Assembly: GCA_963823525.1 (NCBI GenBank)
Contig: CAWGLW010000006.1
Location: 682,001-746,000, forward strand
Origin: CAWGLW01 sp963823525
GTDB taxonomy: Bacteria > Pseudomonadota > Gammaproteobacteria > Steroidobacterales > Steroidobacteraceae
Length of the DNA stretch: 64,000 bases
Direction of reading: 5' to 3'
Part shown: piece after piece, positions 34,710 to 44,167 of the stretch
Layout of the letters: the number at the start of each line of letters is the position of its first letter
Numbering within the stretch: the first letter of the stretch is position 1
Notes under the pieces: generated by a model
Seen by the model: only the letters and a program-made list of their open reading frames with translations
Database searches by the model: none
Told to the model about the DNA's origin: nothing
Translations under genes and position numbers: made by a program

Positions 34710-34958
34710 GGCTGAGTCCTGGGGTCGATTGGGACGGACCGGGACGGATTCTTAAGGCTGCGCTGAGCCGTGGCCGGCCGCTCCGCCGGGCTGGTGTGGC
34801 GCCGCGCAGGGCGTGCACACGTCGAGGCGCTGTCAGGCTGCACTCGCTACCCCCTTCCCGATCGCGCTGCCCAAAGGCAGGCTTTGGCCGATGCTAGTTC
34901 TTCTCCCTGCCGCATGATCTAGGTGAATTGCGTAATCCGCCTGCGGATAACCACGGTA

Positions 34959-36722
34959 TCAGGCTTCCTCGGGCTGGAACCGGGGCCGGGCTGCGCCGCG
35001 TTTCAGGCGCGGAGCCAGGATGAGGGCGATACCGAACAGCGCCAGTGCGATGAACAGCGTCGCCGGGCGCGAGTATTTGAAATCCTGTGCCACCATCTTC
35101 AGGCCGACGAAAACGAGCAGCGGATAGACCAGCCAGGCCCATTCGTGGAACCGCTCGCGACGCCCTACGGCGGCGACCAGCAGCGTCGCGGCCGCAAGCA
35201 CACCAGTGCGAACCGTGGCAAGAATCCCGAGATCCACCGTGCCATCCGGCGACCCGACCACGAGCGCCGCGACGTAGCCAGTCACCCAGCCACTGGCGAC
35301 CCACACCAGCGCCAGGGCGATCATGAACCTCATCACGCTCGCGCTGACACCTCCCGCCGGTTGTGGCCGCCCGGCTGCAAACGATGCCGTAAGGGCCGCA
35401 GCGATAACCACGGCGGCCATCATGGCGCCCGGCAATGCCCACTGCTCGGGACTCGCGACCAGGGCCCAGGTCGCGTAGCCGAGCGCACCGGTGGCGGTGC
35501 CGGCAGCCAGCAGGTAAACAACGCCGTGCACCAGCATGTCGAGCCGCCCGTAACGCGACCAGGCCCAGACGGCCGGCACGGCAAACAAAGCGGACACGGC
35601 GCCGAGCCATGCGCCGGGCAGGTCGAGCGCCAGGCCTGCCAGCACGAGGACCAGGGCGAGCGAACCGTAGAAATACACATTCCGCTCGTGGTCTTCGTGC
35701 CGCCCGACGAACCAGAACGCGAGCGCGTAGCAGGCCGCTCCGAACACCAGGCTCGCCAGACCCATCAGGACGGGCAGGGTCTGCGCGCTGCGCGTGAGCA
35801 ACACGGCCCCGCCGAAACCGATCACCAGCGATACGATCGTCTGCGTGACCTCGAAAAGCGTGACGTTGCGATCCCGCAAAAGGGTTCGGACGGCGATGCT
35901 GACGAGATAGGCGCCGACCAGCGTCACCTGCAGCAGCACCGTGACCCGGAAAGCGTCCGGGTGGCCCGGTGTGAGCGCGCGAATGGTGACACCCAGGACA
36001 GCGAGGTCGGCGGCAAGCGCCACCGGCCAGCGGATCAGTGTCCAACCCTGCGTGTAAGCCAGGCCCACCGTCGTGACACCCAGCGCGATCAGATAGAGCA
36101 CGAAGGGGGCTGCCACGCCCGTCTTGAGCAGCAGGATGGCGCTCGTAAGAACCGCCGCGATAACGGTGATCCACGCGATGGCGCGGGACTTCTGTCGAAC
36201 CGCCACCGCGAGAAATGCGGCGGTCAGGATGACCAGCCCCAGCACGCTGCCGGCAACGCCGATGACCTTGAACCGGGTCGTGGCCTCGACGAGCAACGGA
36301 AAAGCCACGAGCGCAGCTGCGATCGCGTGGAACAGGGCGCTGGAGGACTGCCCCTGCCGGCCTGCACGGTCGGCCAGTGCGAGCCAGACCAGTGCATATA
36401 CGAAGGCCAGCCCGACACCGGCCGGGGCCGCGAGCACGCCGGCTTCCGTCATTGCGCGCAGGAAAAATCCACCGGCCAGAACCAGGAAAAGTCGGCCTAG
36501 CAAAGTGAGCACGACGATGGGGTCATAGGGATTTCGGTCGGCCGAGCCCGCTGAAAAGCGTTTCGCTCGCGTCGGCGGCGACTCCGCCTGAACTGCGTCG
36601 GCTTCGGCTGTCCGTGCCGCGGAACCCGTCTGCTCCAGCGATTCGATTCGCTGGTGGAGCGACTGCAGTGCCGAGCGCAGCTGCTCGACAGTGGATTCGA
36701 GACGAGCGATACGGTCGTCCAC
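34959..36722 (-). CDS. Large polytopic membrane protein with N-terminal coiled coil (DUF2339-like)
   Basis: Up to 597 residues. A short coiled coil (ARLESTVEQLRSALQSLHQRIESLEQ) opens the protein, then a linker, then about 14-16 hydrophobic helices to the end. This resembles DUF2339-type proteins of unknown function. The GTG at 36722 has an AAGGGGGG ribosome site; an in-frame ATG at 36752 has none. No partner gene is obvious. The 299 bases upstream (36723-37021) show no gene. Confidence 0.65.
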   Translation of the reverse strand: MDDRIARLESTVEQLRSALQSLHQRIESLEQTGSAARTAEADAVQAESPPTRAKRFSAGSADRNPYDPIVVLTLLGRLFLVLAGGFFLRAMTEAGVLAAPAGVGLAFVYALVWLALADRAGRQGQSSSALFHAIAAALVAFPLLVEATTRFKVIGVAGSVLGLVILTAAFLAVAVRQKSRAIAWITVIAAVLTSAILLLKTGVAAPFVLYLIALGVTTVGLAYTQGWTLIRWPVALAADLAVLGVTIRALTPGHPDAFRVTVLLQVTLVGAYLVSIAVRTLLRDRNVTLFEVTQTIVSLVIGFGGAVLLTRSAQTLPVLMGLASLVFGAACYALAFWFVGRHEDHERNVYFYGSLALVLVLAGLALDLPGAWLGAVSALFAVPAVWAWSRYGRLDMLVHGVVYLLAAGTATGALGYATWALVASPEQWALPGAMMAAVVIAAALTASFAAGRPQPAGGVSASVMRFMIALALVWVASGWVTGYVAALVVGSPDGTVDLGILATVRTGVLAAATLLVAAVGRRERFHEWAWLVYPLLVFVGLKMVAQDFKYSRPATLFIALALFGIALILAPRLKRGAARPRFQPEEA

Positions 36723-37021
36723 GATACCCCCCTTGACGCGCCGCTCGTGCATGGTGCTGCCAGCGCGGCTGACGTTGCTTTGCGTTGCATCAGATCAGCC
36801 CGCGGCGCAGCAAGTCATGAGGGATTGCCGTAGCCACTGCGTCTGTTCCATCCGGATGGGTCTTGTGACGCGCGGTTCAGCGCCGGACTCCAGAAGCCTG
36901 CCGGCGGTGACAACCGGCCCGCGGACCTGGCCGGTCCGGTGCGTGAGTCCCCTGGCAGGGCGCCCCCCCGGCTTTTGGCTGCCCCGGCCATCGGTTGCTG
37001 GCCTGTGGTGGGCGCTGTGCG

Positions 37022-37726
37022 TCAGCGCGCTTGATTCGGCAAAGTGGCGGCCAACACCTCCAGCAGTCGCTGCCATGACGGCCCGCCTTTCTCTGCCAGG
37101 TCCTGGCTGAACTCGAGTTCCACACCAACGTACACGGCCGCGTCGAACTGCTTTCGCAAGTGGGTGACGAGCCCGTCCGCGACACCGCGATAGGGATAGT
37201 TTCGTCGTACCCGCAGCGACGGCTCCGCGGTTCGCAGCGCGCGCTGCCAGCGCCTGCAGAACTCGATCTCGCCCGGGCGGGACGGGTCGTAGAGCAAGCC
37301 GATATCGCACCGGCGTGCCTGGCCATTGAACCGTGGCGTGAAGCTGTGCACTGACACGTGCAGGGCCTGGTCTCTCGCCGCAATGCTGGCCGCCGCTTGC
37401 GCCTGCACGGCTGTGCGGTACGGCTCGTAGTATCGCGTCAGGATCCGCTGGCGTGTGCTCGAATCAAGGTGGCGCGTGTACTCGGAGAAGACCCCGGGGT
37501 GCCAGGGCGAACGGTTCAGGTCCACCAGCAGGCGCGTCACCGTCGCCGGGATCAATGTCACGCGCAGACGCCGACTCAGGTAGCGGGCGACAGATAACGC
37601 GCCGATGTCGTAGCCGCGATGGGTCGCGAGCAGGGCCTCCTGGCCGGCGAAAAGGTCCGTGTAGGCCGCCGGCACGCGGTTGCCGCCGTGCTCGCAGGTG
37701 AGAAAGATTCCTCGCTCAGCGGGCAA
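37022..37726 (-). CDS. N-formylglutamate amidohydrolase-like protein
   Basis: About 234 residues of the N-formylglutamate amidohydrolase family. Near the N-terminus FLTCEHGGNRVP carries the metal-binding Glu/His, followed by HRGYDIGA, LVDLNRS and HVSVHSFTPRF. The family is related to zinc-dependent amidases that cut N-acyl groups or peptidoglycan-like amides. The last gene of the operon; the TTG at 37726 overlaps the GCS2 gene by 11 bases and puts the conserved core at the start, while a GTG at 37789 would add 21 residues without family features. No histidine-degradation (hut) gene is nearby, so the classic substrate is doubtful. Confidence 0.82.
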   Translation of the reverse strand: MPAERGIFLTCEHGGNRVPAAYTDLFAGQEALLATHRGYDIGALSVARYLSRRLRVTLIPATVTRLLVDLNRSPWHPGVFSEYTRHLDSSTRQRILTRYYEPYRTAVQAQAAASIAARDQALHVSVHSFTPRFNGQARRCDIGLLYDPSRPGEIEFCRRWQRALRTAEPSLRVRRNYPYRGVADGLVTHLRKQFDAAVYVGVELEFSQDLAEKGGPSWQRLLEVLAATLPNQAR

Positions 37727-38969
37727 CGAAATAGCTGCCCGTCGCCAGGCACTCGCAGAGTTCGCGATACACCCGGCCGATGTCCTCACGACCGGGCTCG
37801 GCCGGCAGTGCTGCGGTGATCCGGCTCGCGAGGCTGCCGTGACTCAGGTAATGCTCCAGCGCGCGCTCCGCCGGCGCATCGAGTTCGCCCTCCAGGGCGG
37901 CCTGCTCGGCCAGGTGAGCCCACAAGGCATGAAGGCCCAGGCGGCTGCGGCTTACGCCCAGCGCAGACAAGTACGCGCGATCGCTGATGTCGGTTTTCTC
38001 AGCCTGCTCGATGACGGCCGTGAATCCCCGGGCCAGTTCCTCGGTCCGCCAGGACTTCAGCCTCGACAGGTCAAGCCAGCGTTCCGCACAAAGTGCCTTC
38101 AATGTCGCAACGATCACCCGCGCAAAAGCGATGTCCATGGCCGGACATTCCTGGGTGTCGAGGACACGTATCTCCAGCGCCATGCGGTCGAAGCGAGCGA
38201 TCGCTCCGCGCGCATTGACCCATTCATGCCGCAGCACGCCGCTGGGGTCGAGCGCCGCCATGTCATCATAGATACGTTGCAGGATTTCCTTCCGGTAGGC
38301 GGCCTGAGAATAGACGGGCTCCGGGATCACGGCGCCGGCCACGGACGGCACGCGGGCGCAATTGCCACGATAGACAGCGAGCCGGTTGTCCCGCGTTCCA
38401 TTGAGCACCCCATCGATCAGCGGCGAACTCGCAGAGAGACCCGGCATGATCGGCAGCAGGAAGCGGATGGCTGCGTGCAGTCGCGCGAATTCTGCGTCGT
38501 CGGCGAACGGCAGGTTCAGGTGCATGCTCTGCAGGTTGGCCCAGCCATGACCTTTGCAGGAGAAGATGCGGTCGAACGCTTCGTAGATCTCGCGGTCGTC
38601 CTGGTCCCAGAGCCGCAGTTCGGTCGCCGGGTCCATCCACGGGTGCATGCCAGTGGGCATCAATTGCCGGCCCTGGGATGCCAGCAACTCGTTGGCGTGG
38701 CTGACCTCACCGGCAAAACCCTCGGGCAGTTCGTTCAGTGTCGCGCTGGGTCCGTTGGTCTTGAACTCGATCACGTGCCGGGCCAGCTCGTTGTTCCAGG
38801 CAAATGCGCCACGCTCCAGCTCGACCGTCGGCTCGCCCGCTGCGGATTCAAGCAATGCGTCCGCGAACGGCGCCACGCTGAGCGAGGCGCGATCAACCAC
38901 CATGTATTCCAGCTCGATACCGTATCCGTCAAACAGACCCAGGGGACGATCTTCAGTCGGCGGCGCCAT
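37716..38969 (-). CDS. GCS2-type carboxylate-amine ligase (glutamate-cysteine ligase family 2)
   Basis: A 417-residue enzyme of the glutamine synthetase-like GCS2 superfamily. LFDGYGIELEYMVVD near the N-terminus carries the acidic metal-binding residues (GxExE type); AWNNELARHVIEFKTNGP, LMPTGMHPWMDP, QSMHLNLPF and ALEIRVLDTQECP follow. GCS2 enzymes join glutamate or another acid to an amine using ATP. It overlaps the upstream ATP-grasp gene by 17 bases. It could make gamma-glutamylcysteine, but the operon context points to a more specialised product. Confidence 0.85.
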   Translation of the reverse strand: MAPPTEDRPLGLFDGYGIELEYMVVDRASLSVAPFADALLESAAGEPTVELERGAFAWNNELARHVIEFKTNGPSATLNELPEGFAGEVSHANELLASQGRQLMPTGMHPWMDPATELRLWDQDDREIYEAFDRIFSCKGHGWANLQSMHLNLPFADDAEFARLHAAIRFLLPIMPGLSASSPLIDGVLNGTRDNRLAVYRGNCARVPSVAGAVIPEPVYSQAAYRKEILQRIYDDMAALDPSGVLRHEWVNARGAIARFDRMALEIRVLDTQECPAMDIAFARVIVATLKALCAERWLDLSRLKSWRTEELARGFTAVIEQAEKTDISDRAYLSALGVSRSRLGLHALWAHLAEQAALEGELDAPAERALEHYLSHGSLASRITAALPAEPGREDIGRVYRELCECLATGSYFVAR

Positions 38970-40416
38970 GTGACTTACCTGCTTCGATTCGCTTGCGGAA
39001 CACTCGCATGACCTCCTCATAGAGGCGATCGCCGAGCACCTCGTCTTCGACTCCGCGGTCGACGCTCGGGTTGTCGTTGACCTCGATCACGACGCAGCCG
39101 CCGTCCAGTTGCTTGATGTCGACGCCGTAAAAGCCGTCACCGATTGCATTCGCGGCGCGCAGGCCCAGTTCGACGACCTCCGGTGGCGCATCCTCCACCG
39201 CCAGCGTATCCCAGCGGCCGGCGGTGACCTTGCCCTCATCGTGCTTGTATATCTGCCAGTGATTCCGCGCCATGTAGTAGCGGCAGACGAATAAGGGCTT
39301 GCGGTCGAGTACGCCGACACGCCAGTCAAAGTCGGTCGGCACGTAAGACTGTGCGACGACGAGGTCACTGGCCGAGAGCATTTCCGCCAGGGCCGTCTTG
39401 AGTTCAGCCGGGTCGCTGGCTTTTACGACGCCGCGCGAAAACGCGCTGTCGGGCTGCTTCAGCACGCAGGGCAGGCCCAGTTCCGCCGCGACGTCGTGAG
39501 CATTATGCCTGTGCACGATCATCGTCTTTGGCGTCGGTATCTTGAGCCGTGCCATGAGTTCCGCCAGATAGACCTTGTTCGCACACCGGACGATCGATGC
39601 CGGGTCGTCGATGACGACGAGACCCTCGGCGTTCGCCTTACTGGAAAACCGGTAGCTGCGATGATTGACCTGCGTTGTCACGCGGATAAACAACGCATCG
39701 AACTCCGCGAGCCGCCCGAAGTCATCGGGGCCGATGATCTCCACATCCAGCCCCTGCTCTCCCCCGGCCCTGACGAAACGCCGCACCGCCGATGCATCCG
39801 AGGGCGGCGAAGCTTCCTCCGGGTCGACCAGGATTGCCAGTTCGAAGCGCCCGGCCGGCGCCGTCCGCGGCGGCAGGCGCTGCGAAAAGTTCTTCTCAAT
39901 GCTGTCGCGCAGAAATTCTCGATGGTTCATCGGAATCTCGCCCAGCGGGATCGGCTTCAGCCCCACCAGACGCCACGTCCCGCGACGACGCTGGAAGCTG
40001 GCGCGCAGCAGAGGCACCGGGAACAGGTTGAACAGGGCCCGGCTGAGGCGAGAGTGCCGCTCGGCCAGGTTGCGGCCGAAATAGACGCTCAGTTCGAACT
40101 TGTCTGACGTCAGTCCGGACAGCGAGCGCTCCATCAATTCCGACAGATCGTCGGCGGGGCGCAGCATCGTCCAGGTCTTGATGTCCTGGATGGTCAGCAC
40201 ATCCGGCAGTGGCCGGTGACCGCGGGCCGACGCGAGCAGTGAAACGTAGTAGCCGGTGCTCTGGTATCGATAGGACTCGCAGAGGTTATAGACCCGCGCC
40301 CTTCGCATTGCACTGAAACGGTTCTCTGTAAGGTATGCCTGAGCACTGACGATCTCAGCCGTCGGGATCTTCAGCGCCCATTCCGACGGATCGTCGACCA
40401 CGATCAGGTTGTTCAT
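38953..40416 (-). CDS. RimK-type ATP-grasp ligase with RimK-like N-terminal domain
   Basis: A 487-residue protein. Residues 1 to about 170 form the RLAN-type domain seen before some RimK ATP-grasp folds (AQAYLTENRFSAMRRARVYNLCESYRYQS). The ATP-grasp domain covers about residues 265-475, with NKVYLAELMARLKIPTPKT, GLPCVLKQPDSAFSRGV, YGVDIKQLDGGCVVIEVNDNPS at the metal and ATP site. These enzymes ligate amino acids, often glutamate, to proteins or small molecules. It overlaps the C39-like gene by four bases and GCS2 by 17, so the proteins are probably made in fixed ratio. Confidence 0.87.
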   Translation of the reverse strand: MNNLIVVDDPSEWALKIPTAEIVSAQAYLTENRFSAMRRARVYNLCESYRYQSTGYYVSLLASARGHRPLPDVLTIQDIKTWTMLRPADDLSELMERSLSGLTSDKFELSVYFGRNLAERHSRLSRALFNLFPVPLLRASFQRRRGTWRLVGLKPIPLGEIPMNHREFLRDSIEKNFSQRLPPRTAPAGRFELAILVDPEEASPPSDASAVRRFVRAGGEQGLDVEIIGPDDFGRLAEFDALFIRVTTQVNHRSYRFSSKANAEGLVVIDDPASIVRCANKVYLAELMARLKIPTPKTMIVHRHNAHDVAAELGLPCVLKQPDSAFSRGVVKASDPAELKTALAEMLSASDLVVAQSYVPTDFDWRVGVLDRKPLFVCRYYMARNHWQIYKHDEGKVTAGRWDTLAVEDAPPEVVELGLRAANAIGDGFYGVDIKQLDGGCVVIEVNDNPSVDRGVEDEVLGDRLYEEVMRVFRKRIEAGKSHGAAD

Positions 40417-41120
40417 GATTGCGGCTTCTCGATGATGAGCAGGTTGGCGTCGAAAGTCAGGCAGCCGAGGAGAATCGCACCGATCAGCCGGTGCATGTCG
40501 ACGAGGTAGTAGCGATCCTCACCAAGGGGATTTTCCAGGTAGGGGTCCGCCACGCGAACCATGCGTCGCTCCGGTTCATAGCCATGCAGGACCACGAAGT
40601 GCCCGGCCGGGTAACCGTTGATGTCGTCGTCCACTTCGGTGTCCGGAAGCTCTCGGGCCTCCTGATACAGGTAGGTCGCGCTGAGCCCGGTGATGATCGG
40701 TGCGCCGCGCTTCAGGTAGCGGCGGATCAGCGCCGGTGACAGGTCTTCGAAGCGCAGCCGGCCGCCGAGTTCGAGAAATCGCTTGTATCCGTTGGTCGCC
40801 AGCTTCAGCTTACGGTCGCTCTTGGCCCTGGCCTGCGCCTCGAGTCGCTCGATCAGGACGGATTTCGCCAAACCGAACCAGGTCGGGTCAAACAGCTGCA
40901 GGTTGTAGGTAAACAGCGTGACCCGGTAGCCCCGCTCGAGCGCGTGATTGGCGAGGAAAACGTCCAGCGTCCCGCCCTCGTCGAGCATCCGTACCTCGTC
41001 GATGAGTGCGTTGAGTGCAAACTCGTCGCCGAAATGCCGATAAACGCTGTGCAGGCACGTCGGCCCGCAGGTGACATCGTCAGGCTGAGCAACGATCCGG
41101 AAATCCCGCAGGCTCGACAT
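40413..41120 (-). CDS. C39-like papain-fold protein opening the amidoligase operon
   Basis: A 235-residue cysteine-peptidase-like protein. DDVTCGPTCLHSVYRHFG places the nucleophile at Cys18, GHFVVLHGY gives His174, and VADPY gives Asp192, the full C39 triad. No signal peptide, transmembrane segment or ABC domain is present, so it is not a bacteriocin exporter. It probably acts in the cytoplasm on a peptide or amide made by the ligases that follow. It is first in a four-gene overlapping operon. Confidence 0.83.
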   Translation of the reverse strand: MSSLRDFRIVAQPDDVTCGPTCLHSVYRHFGDEFALNALIDEVRMLDEGGTLDVFLANHALERGYRVTLFTYNLQLFDPTWFGLAKSVLIERLEAQARAKSDRKLKLATNGYKRFLELGGRLRFEDLSPALIRRYLKRGAPIITGLSATYLYQEARELPDTEVDDDINGYPAGHFVVLHGYEPERRMVRVADPYLENPLGEDRYYLVDMHRLIGAILLGCLTFDANLLIIEKPQS

Positions 41121-41341
41121 GAACAGACTTTTCCATCACCCATGGTCATGGGAGGTGGCGAATCGTAGATCAATAACGGCTATTTGCAAGCCCCGCTTCT
41201 GGCCGCTGGCCCAAACCACCAATCCGGGACAGTTTACTTATCTTTCGGCAGGCAGAACGAACCGCTCAGTCTCACCGACTTCCAGACAGGTAAACTGTCC
41301 CGGAACCCAAAATGTCATGAAACCAGCGGGGGAGCAGGCCT
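41121..41341. repeat. Palindromic repeat element (REP-like) between the C39-like gene and corA
   Basis: Perfect 14-base inverted arms lie at 41224-41237 (CCGGGACAGTTTAC) and 41290-41303 (GTAAACTGTCCCGG) around a 52-base spacer. The same arm occurs four more times in the window (46159-46299 and 48398-48421). The rest of this 221-base divergent intergenic region must carry the promoters of both genes, but none is clear. Confidence 0.8.
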
Positions 41342-42313
41342 TTGATCCGGACACTCTTATATGACCGGGACCGCAATCAAGTGCGCACCGGGGGGCCGGA
41401 GCTCGTATCGGCCTGGCAACAGGACACCGGCAGCACGATCTGGCTGGACTGCGCCGATGAGCCGGTGGCGGCTGAACGGCAATTGCTTCAGGAGTGCTTC
41501 GGCCTGCACCCACTGGCCATCCAGGATGCCGAGCGGCTGCGACACCCGCCCAAGGTCGAGTCCTTTGAAAGCTTCACGTTTATCCTGCTGAAGGGACTCA
41601 ATGCAGATTCAGAGGCCCTGGATTTCTCGACGATCCAGCTTGCCCTGTTCATCGGCGAGCGCTTCCTGGTGACCCGGCGCAGCGGTGAGTCACGCAGCAC
41701 TAACAGTGTATTTGAGGAGACGACCGGAAATCCCGCGGCATTCAGTGACGGCCCGGCCGCCATCGCACTGCGCATCTGCCGAAGATCGGTCGATCGCTAC
41801 CTGAAAATCCTGCTTGATCTCGAGCCAAGGCTGGAGGCGATGGAAGTCGAAGTGATGCAGAATGCGGACGATGCTTTACTGGCCGAGTTGCTCTACTACA
41901 AGACACAACTCAAGAAGTACCGGCGCGTATTCCTGTATCACGAACAGGTGTTCGACGAACTCCGCAGCGGCACGTTCGCCGGCATCGAAGCCGGACGAAA
42001 GCACGAAATCGTCGACGTGTACGAGCAGCAGGAACGCGCGGTCAGCCTGGCCGCACTCTACTACGAGCTGGCCGGTGACCTGGCCGATGGATATATCTCG
42101 GTGACCTCTCACCGACTGAACCAGATCATGAAAGTGCTGACCGTCGTCATGTCGATCTTCGTGCCACTGAGTTTCCTCGCAGGCATCTACGGGATGAATT
42201 TCGACAACATGCCGGAGCTGCATTCGCAATCAGGCTATTTCATCCTGCTTGGCCTGATGGCGTCGCTCGTGACGATCTTGCTCGTCCTGTTTCGAAGGAA
42301 GAAATGGCTATGA
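41342..42313 (+). CDS. CorA-family Mg2+/divalent cation transporter
   Basis: A 323-residue CorA protein. A large cytoplasmic alpha/beta and long-helix domain is followed by two C-terminal membrane helices, the first ending in the signature YGMNFDNMPEL. The tail FRRKKWL is normal. The frame starts at a TTG (41342); no in-frame ATG precedes the fold. It overlaps the mechanosensitive channel gene by ten bases, so ion-homeostasis functions are paired. Confidence 0.92.
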   Translation: MIRTLLYDRDRNQVRTGGPELVSAWQQDTGSTIWLDCADEPVAAERQLLQECFGLHPLAIQDAERLRHPPKVESFESFTFILLKGLNADSEALDFSTIQLALFIGERFLVTRRSGESRSTNSVFEETTGNPAAFSDGPAAIALRICRRSVDRYLKILLDLEPRLEAMEVEVMQNADDALLAELLYYKTQLKKYRRVFLYHEQVFDELRSGTFAGIEAGRKHEIVDVYEQQERAVSLAALYYELAGDLADGYISVTSHRLNQIMKVLTVVMSIFVPLSFLAGIYGMNFDNMPELHSQSGYFILLGLMASLVTILLVLFRRKKWL

Positions 42314-43494
42314 CCCGGGTAAGACAATTTGCGTTCGTGTTGTTGGCCTTGCTTGCCGGACTCCAGAGCCAGGCGGCATTGCCGGATCGGCATCAAGTTA
42401 TCGACGCCGGTGACAGTCTGCTACACGCTTACCTGCATCCGCTGTACCCGGGTGGCAATGACGGCCCGCGACGACTACTCGCCGCCGGTCGCAGCAGCGA
42501 AGGCAGCACCAATACGGACGAGACGGGACTTGCCGGCGGAATGACGACGGCTGGCGAGTCGATCATGGATCTGATGGGGGCGACCCTGTTCGAGATCAAC
42601 GAGACTCCAGTCACGCCGATGGGACTGCTGCGCGTTACGCTGATCCTCACCATCGCGTTCTGGTTATCCCGCGCGATCCGCCGCACGATCGCGCGCGTCG
42701 GCGAGCGCCGTGGCGGACTGAATAAAAGTTCCCTTTATACGTTCGGCCGGTTGATTCACTACGTGGTGCTGACGATTGGCATCATCGTCGGCTTGTCCTC
42801 GATCGGCATCGATTTCACCAAGTTCGCGATGTTCGCCAGTGCGCTGGGCGTCGGCGTTGGTTTTGGTCTGCAGACCTTGATCAGCAATTTTGTTGCTGGC
42901 CTGATTATTCTGTTTGAAAAAAGCCTGAAAGTCGGCGATTTCGTGGAGCTTGAATCAGGTGTCACGGGGGAGGTGAAGGAGATCAACATGCGCAGCACGC
43001 TGATCACGACCAACGACAACATCGACATCCTGGTTCCCAATGCCGAATTCGTCGGCGGGCGCGTCACGAACTGGACCCTGCGGGATGTATACCGTCGCAT
43101 AAAGATTCCGTTTGGTGTTGCCTACGGCACGGACAAGGCGATGGTCAAGGCGGCTGCCCTGGATGCCGCCGAAAACGTGCCCTGGACGTTGAAGAATGAT
43201 CCGGCTCGCGAACCACAGGTCTGGTTCGTGGAATTCGGCGACAGCAGCCTCAATTTCGAACTCGTCGTGTGGCTGACGCAGGAAGCCGTAAAGCGACCCG
43301 GAGCCGTTTCGGCCGCCTACCTGTGGGAACTCGATACCAAGCTGAATGAGTACGCGATCGAGATACCCTTCCCGCAGCGCGACCTCCACCTGAGAAGCGC
43401 CTTCGGACTCAAAGGCGATGCGGCACGCGGCCTGCTCGAGCGCCGGGATCCACAGCCACCGGGACCAGCCGGAGACGAGCCGATGCAGGGATAG
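42304..43494 (+). CDS. MscS-family small-conductance mechanosensitive channel
   Basis: A 396-residue MscS-like channel. A signal-like N-terminus (FVLLALLAGLQSQAAL) and a periplasmic stretch of about 80 residues precede the channel. The pore-lining TM3 and beta domain read FASALGVGVGFGLQTLISNFVAGLIILFE, then SLKVGDFVE and PNAEFVGGRVTNWT. It protects against osmotic downshock. AAGGAAG precedes the ATG, which lies inside the corA end. Confidence 0.93.
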   Translation: MAMTRVRQFAFVLLALLAGLQSQAALPDRHQVIDAGDSLLHAYLHPLYPGGNDGPRRLLAAGRSSEGSTNTDETGLAGGMTTAGESIMDLMGATLFEINETPVTPMGLLRVTLILTIAFWLSRAIRRTIARVGERRGGLNKSSLYTFGRLIHYVVLTIGIIVGLSSIGIDFTKFAMFASALGVGVGFGLQTLISNFVAGLIILFEKSLKVGDFVELESGVTGEVKEINMRSTLITTNDNIDILVPNAEFVGGRVTNWTLRDVYRRIKIPFGVAYGTDKAMVKAAALDAAENVPWTLKNDPAREPQVWFVEFGDSSLNFELVVWLTQEAVKRPGAVSAAYLWELDTKLNEYAIEIPFPQRDLHLRSAFGLKGDAARGLLERRDPQPPGPAGDEPMQG

Positions 43495-43651
43495 CCCGTT
43501 TGCCATCGCGTATCTGCCGCTCTGATTATCTTTGGCATCATTCGCCTGCCGTCACCGACCGGCATGGCGCTCGGGATCGAAGCGCCTCACTGTATGAAGC
43601 CCGCTTAGGCGATCCCGGGCTGACCGGTCTGATGCGCATCCGTAACAACAT

Positions 43652-44046
43652 GCGTTTTTCATCGTCGAGGCCGATCCGATGGGCGATGACGCGCTTTCGC
43701 TGCAGCGTGAGGCGGCAGCCGAGGCGCGAGTCCTCTACCCGGAAAGCCATGATCCAGGCACTGCGGCTCTTGAACCGGCCAATCAACCGACGCCGCATCG
43801 AGGCCTGTACCTGGTCGCCTATGCCAAGGTGATGCCGGTCGGCATGGGGGCGCACTGCCCGCTCAACGAGACGACTAATGAGGTTCGAAGCGGGTACTGG
43901 AAACGCGTTATCGGCAAGCGCCGGCCGTGAAACCCTATCAATCATTCGGCTTCCGTCGAATAGCGGCATTCGGCCGTTACATCAACGACCCGACCAGTGT
44001 TTGCTATGGAAAAGCCATACTGCCCGAATCAGCAACCGACGACTGA
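43652..44046 (+). pseudogene. Decayed GNAT acetyltransferase
   Basis: Two frame-separated pieces of one GNAT gene remain. In frame 2 (43652 to about 43905) the sequence reads FFIVEADPMGDDALSL, ARVLYPESHDP, RGLYLVAYAK and PLNETTNEVRSGYW, the usual N-terminal half. In frame 1 (about 43921-44046) it reads KPYQSFGFRRIAAFGRYIND followed by PTSVCYGKAI and a stop, the usual C-terminal half. The acetyl-CoA loop (R/QxxGxG/A) between them is gone, so a deletion and frameshift have inactivated it. The remaining bases of 43495-44167 hold no recognisable gene. Confidence 0.78.
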
Positions 44047-44167
44047 TCGCCCGGTGCCAGGGTGACGCCGAAAACGGTTCGAGGGGCTACGTCAGCCGGC
44101 CGGAGTGTCGTAAGATCCGGGGTTCAACTCACGCATACGGGTCCAAACCGAAGAATACGGTGATGCA

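Noticed and set aside
34923..36500. A 525-codon plus-strand open frame opposite the large membrane protein
   Set aside because: Gln/Arg/His-rich shadow translation of a hydrophobic gene on the opposite strand.
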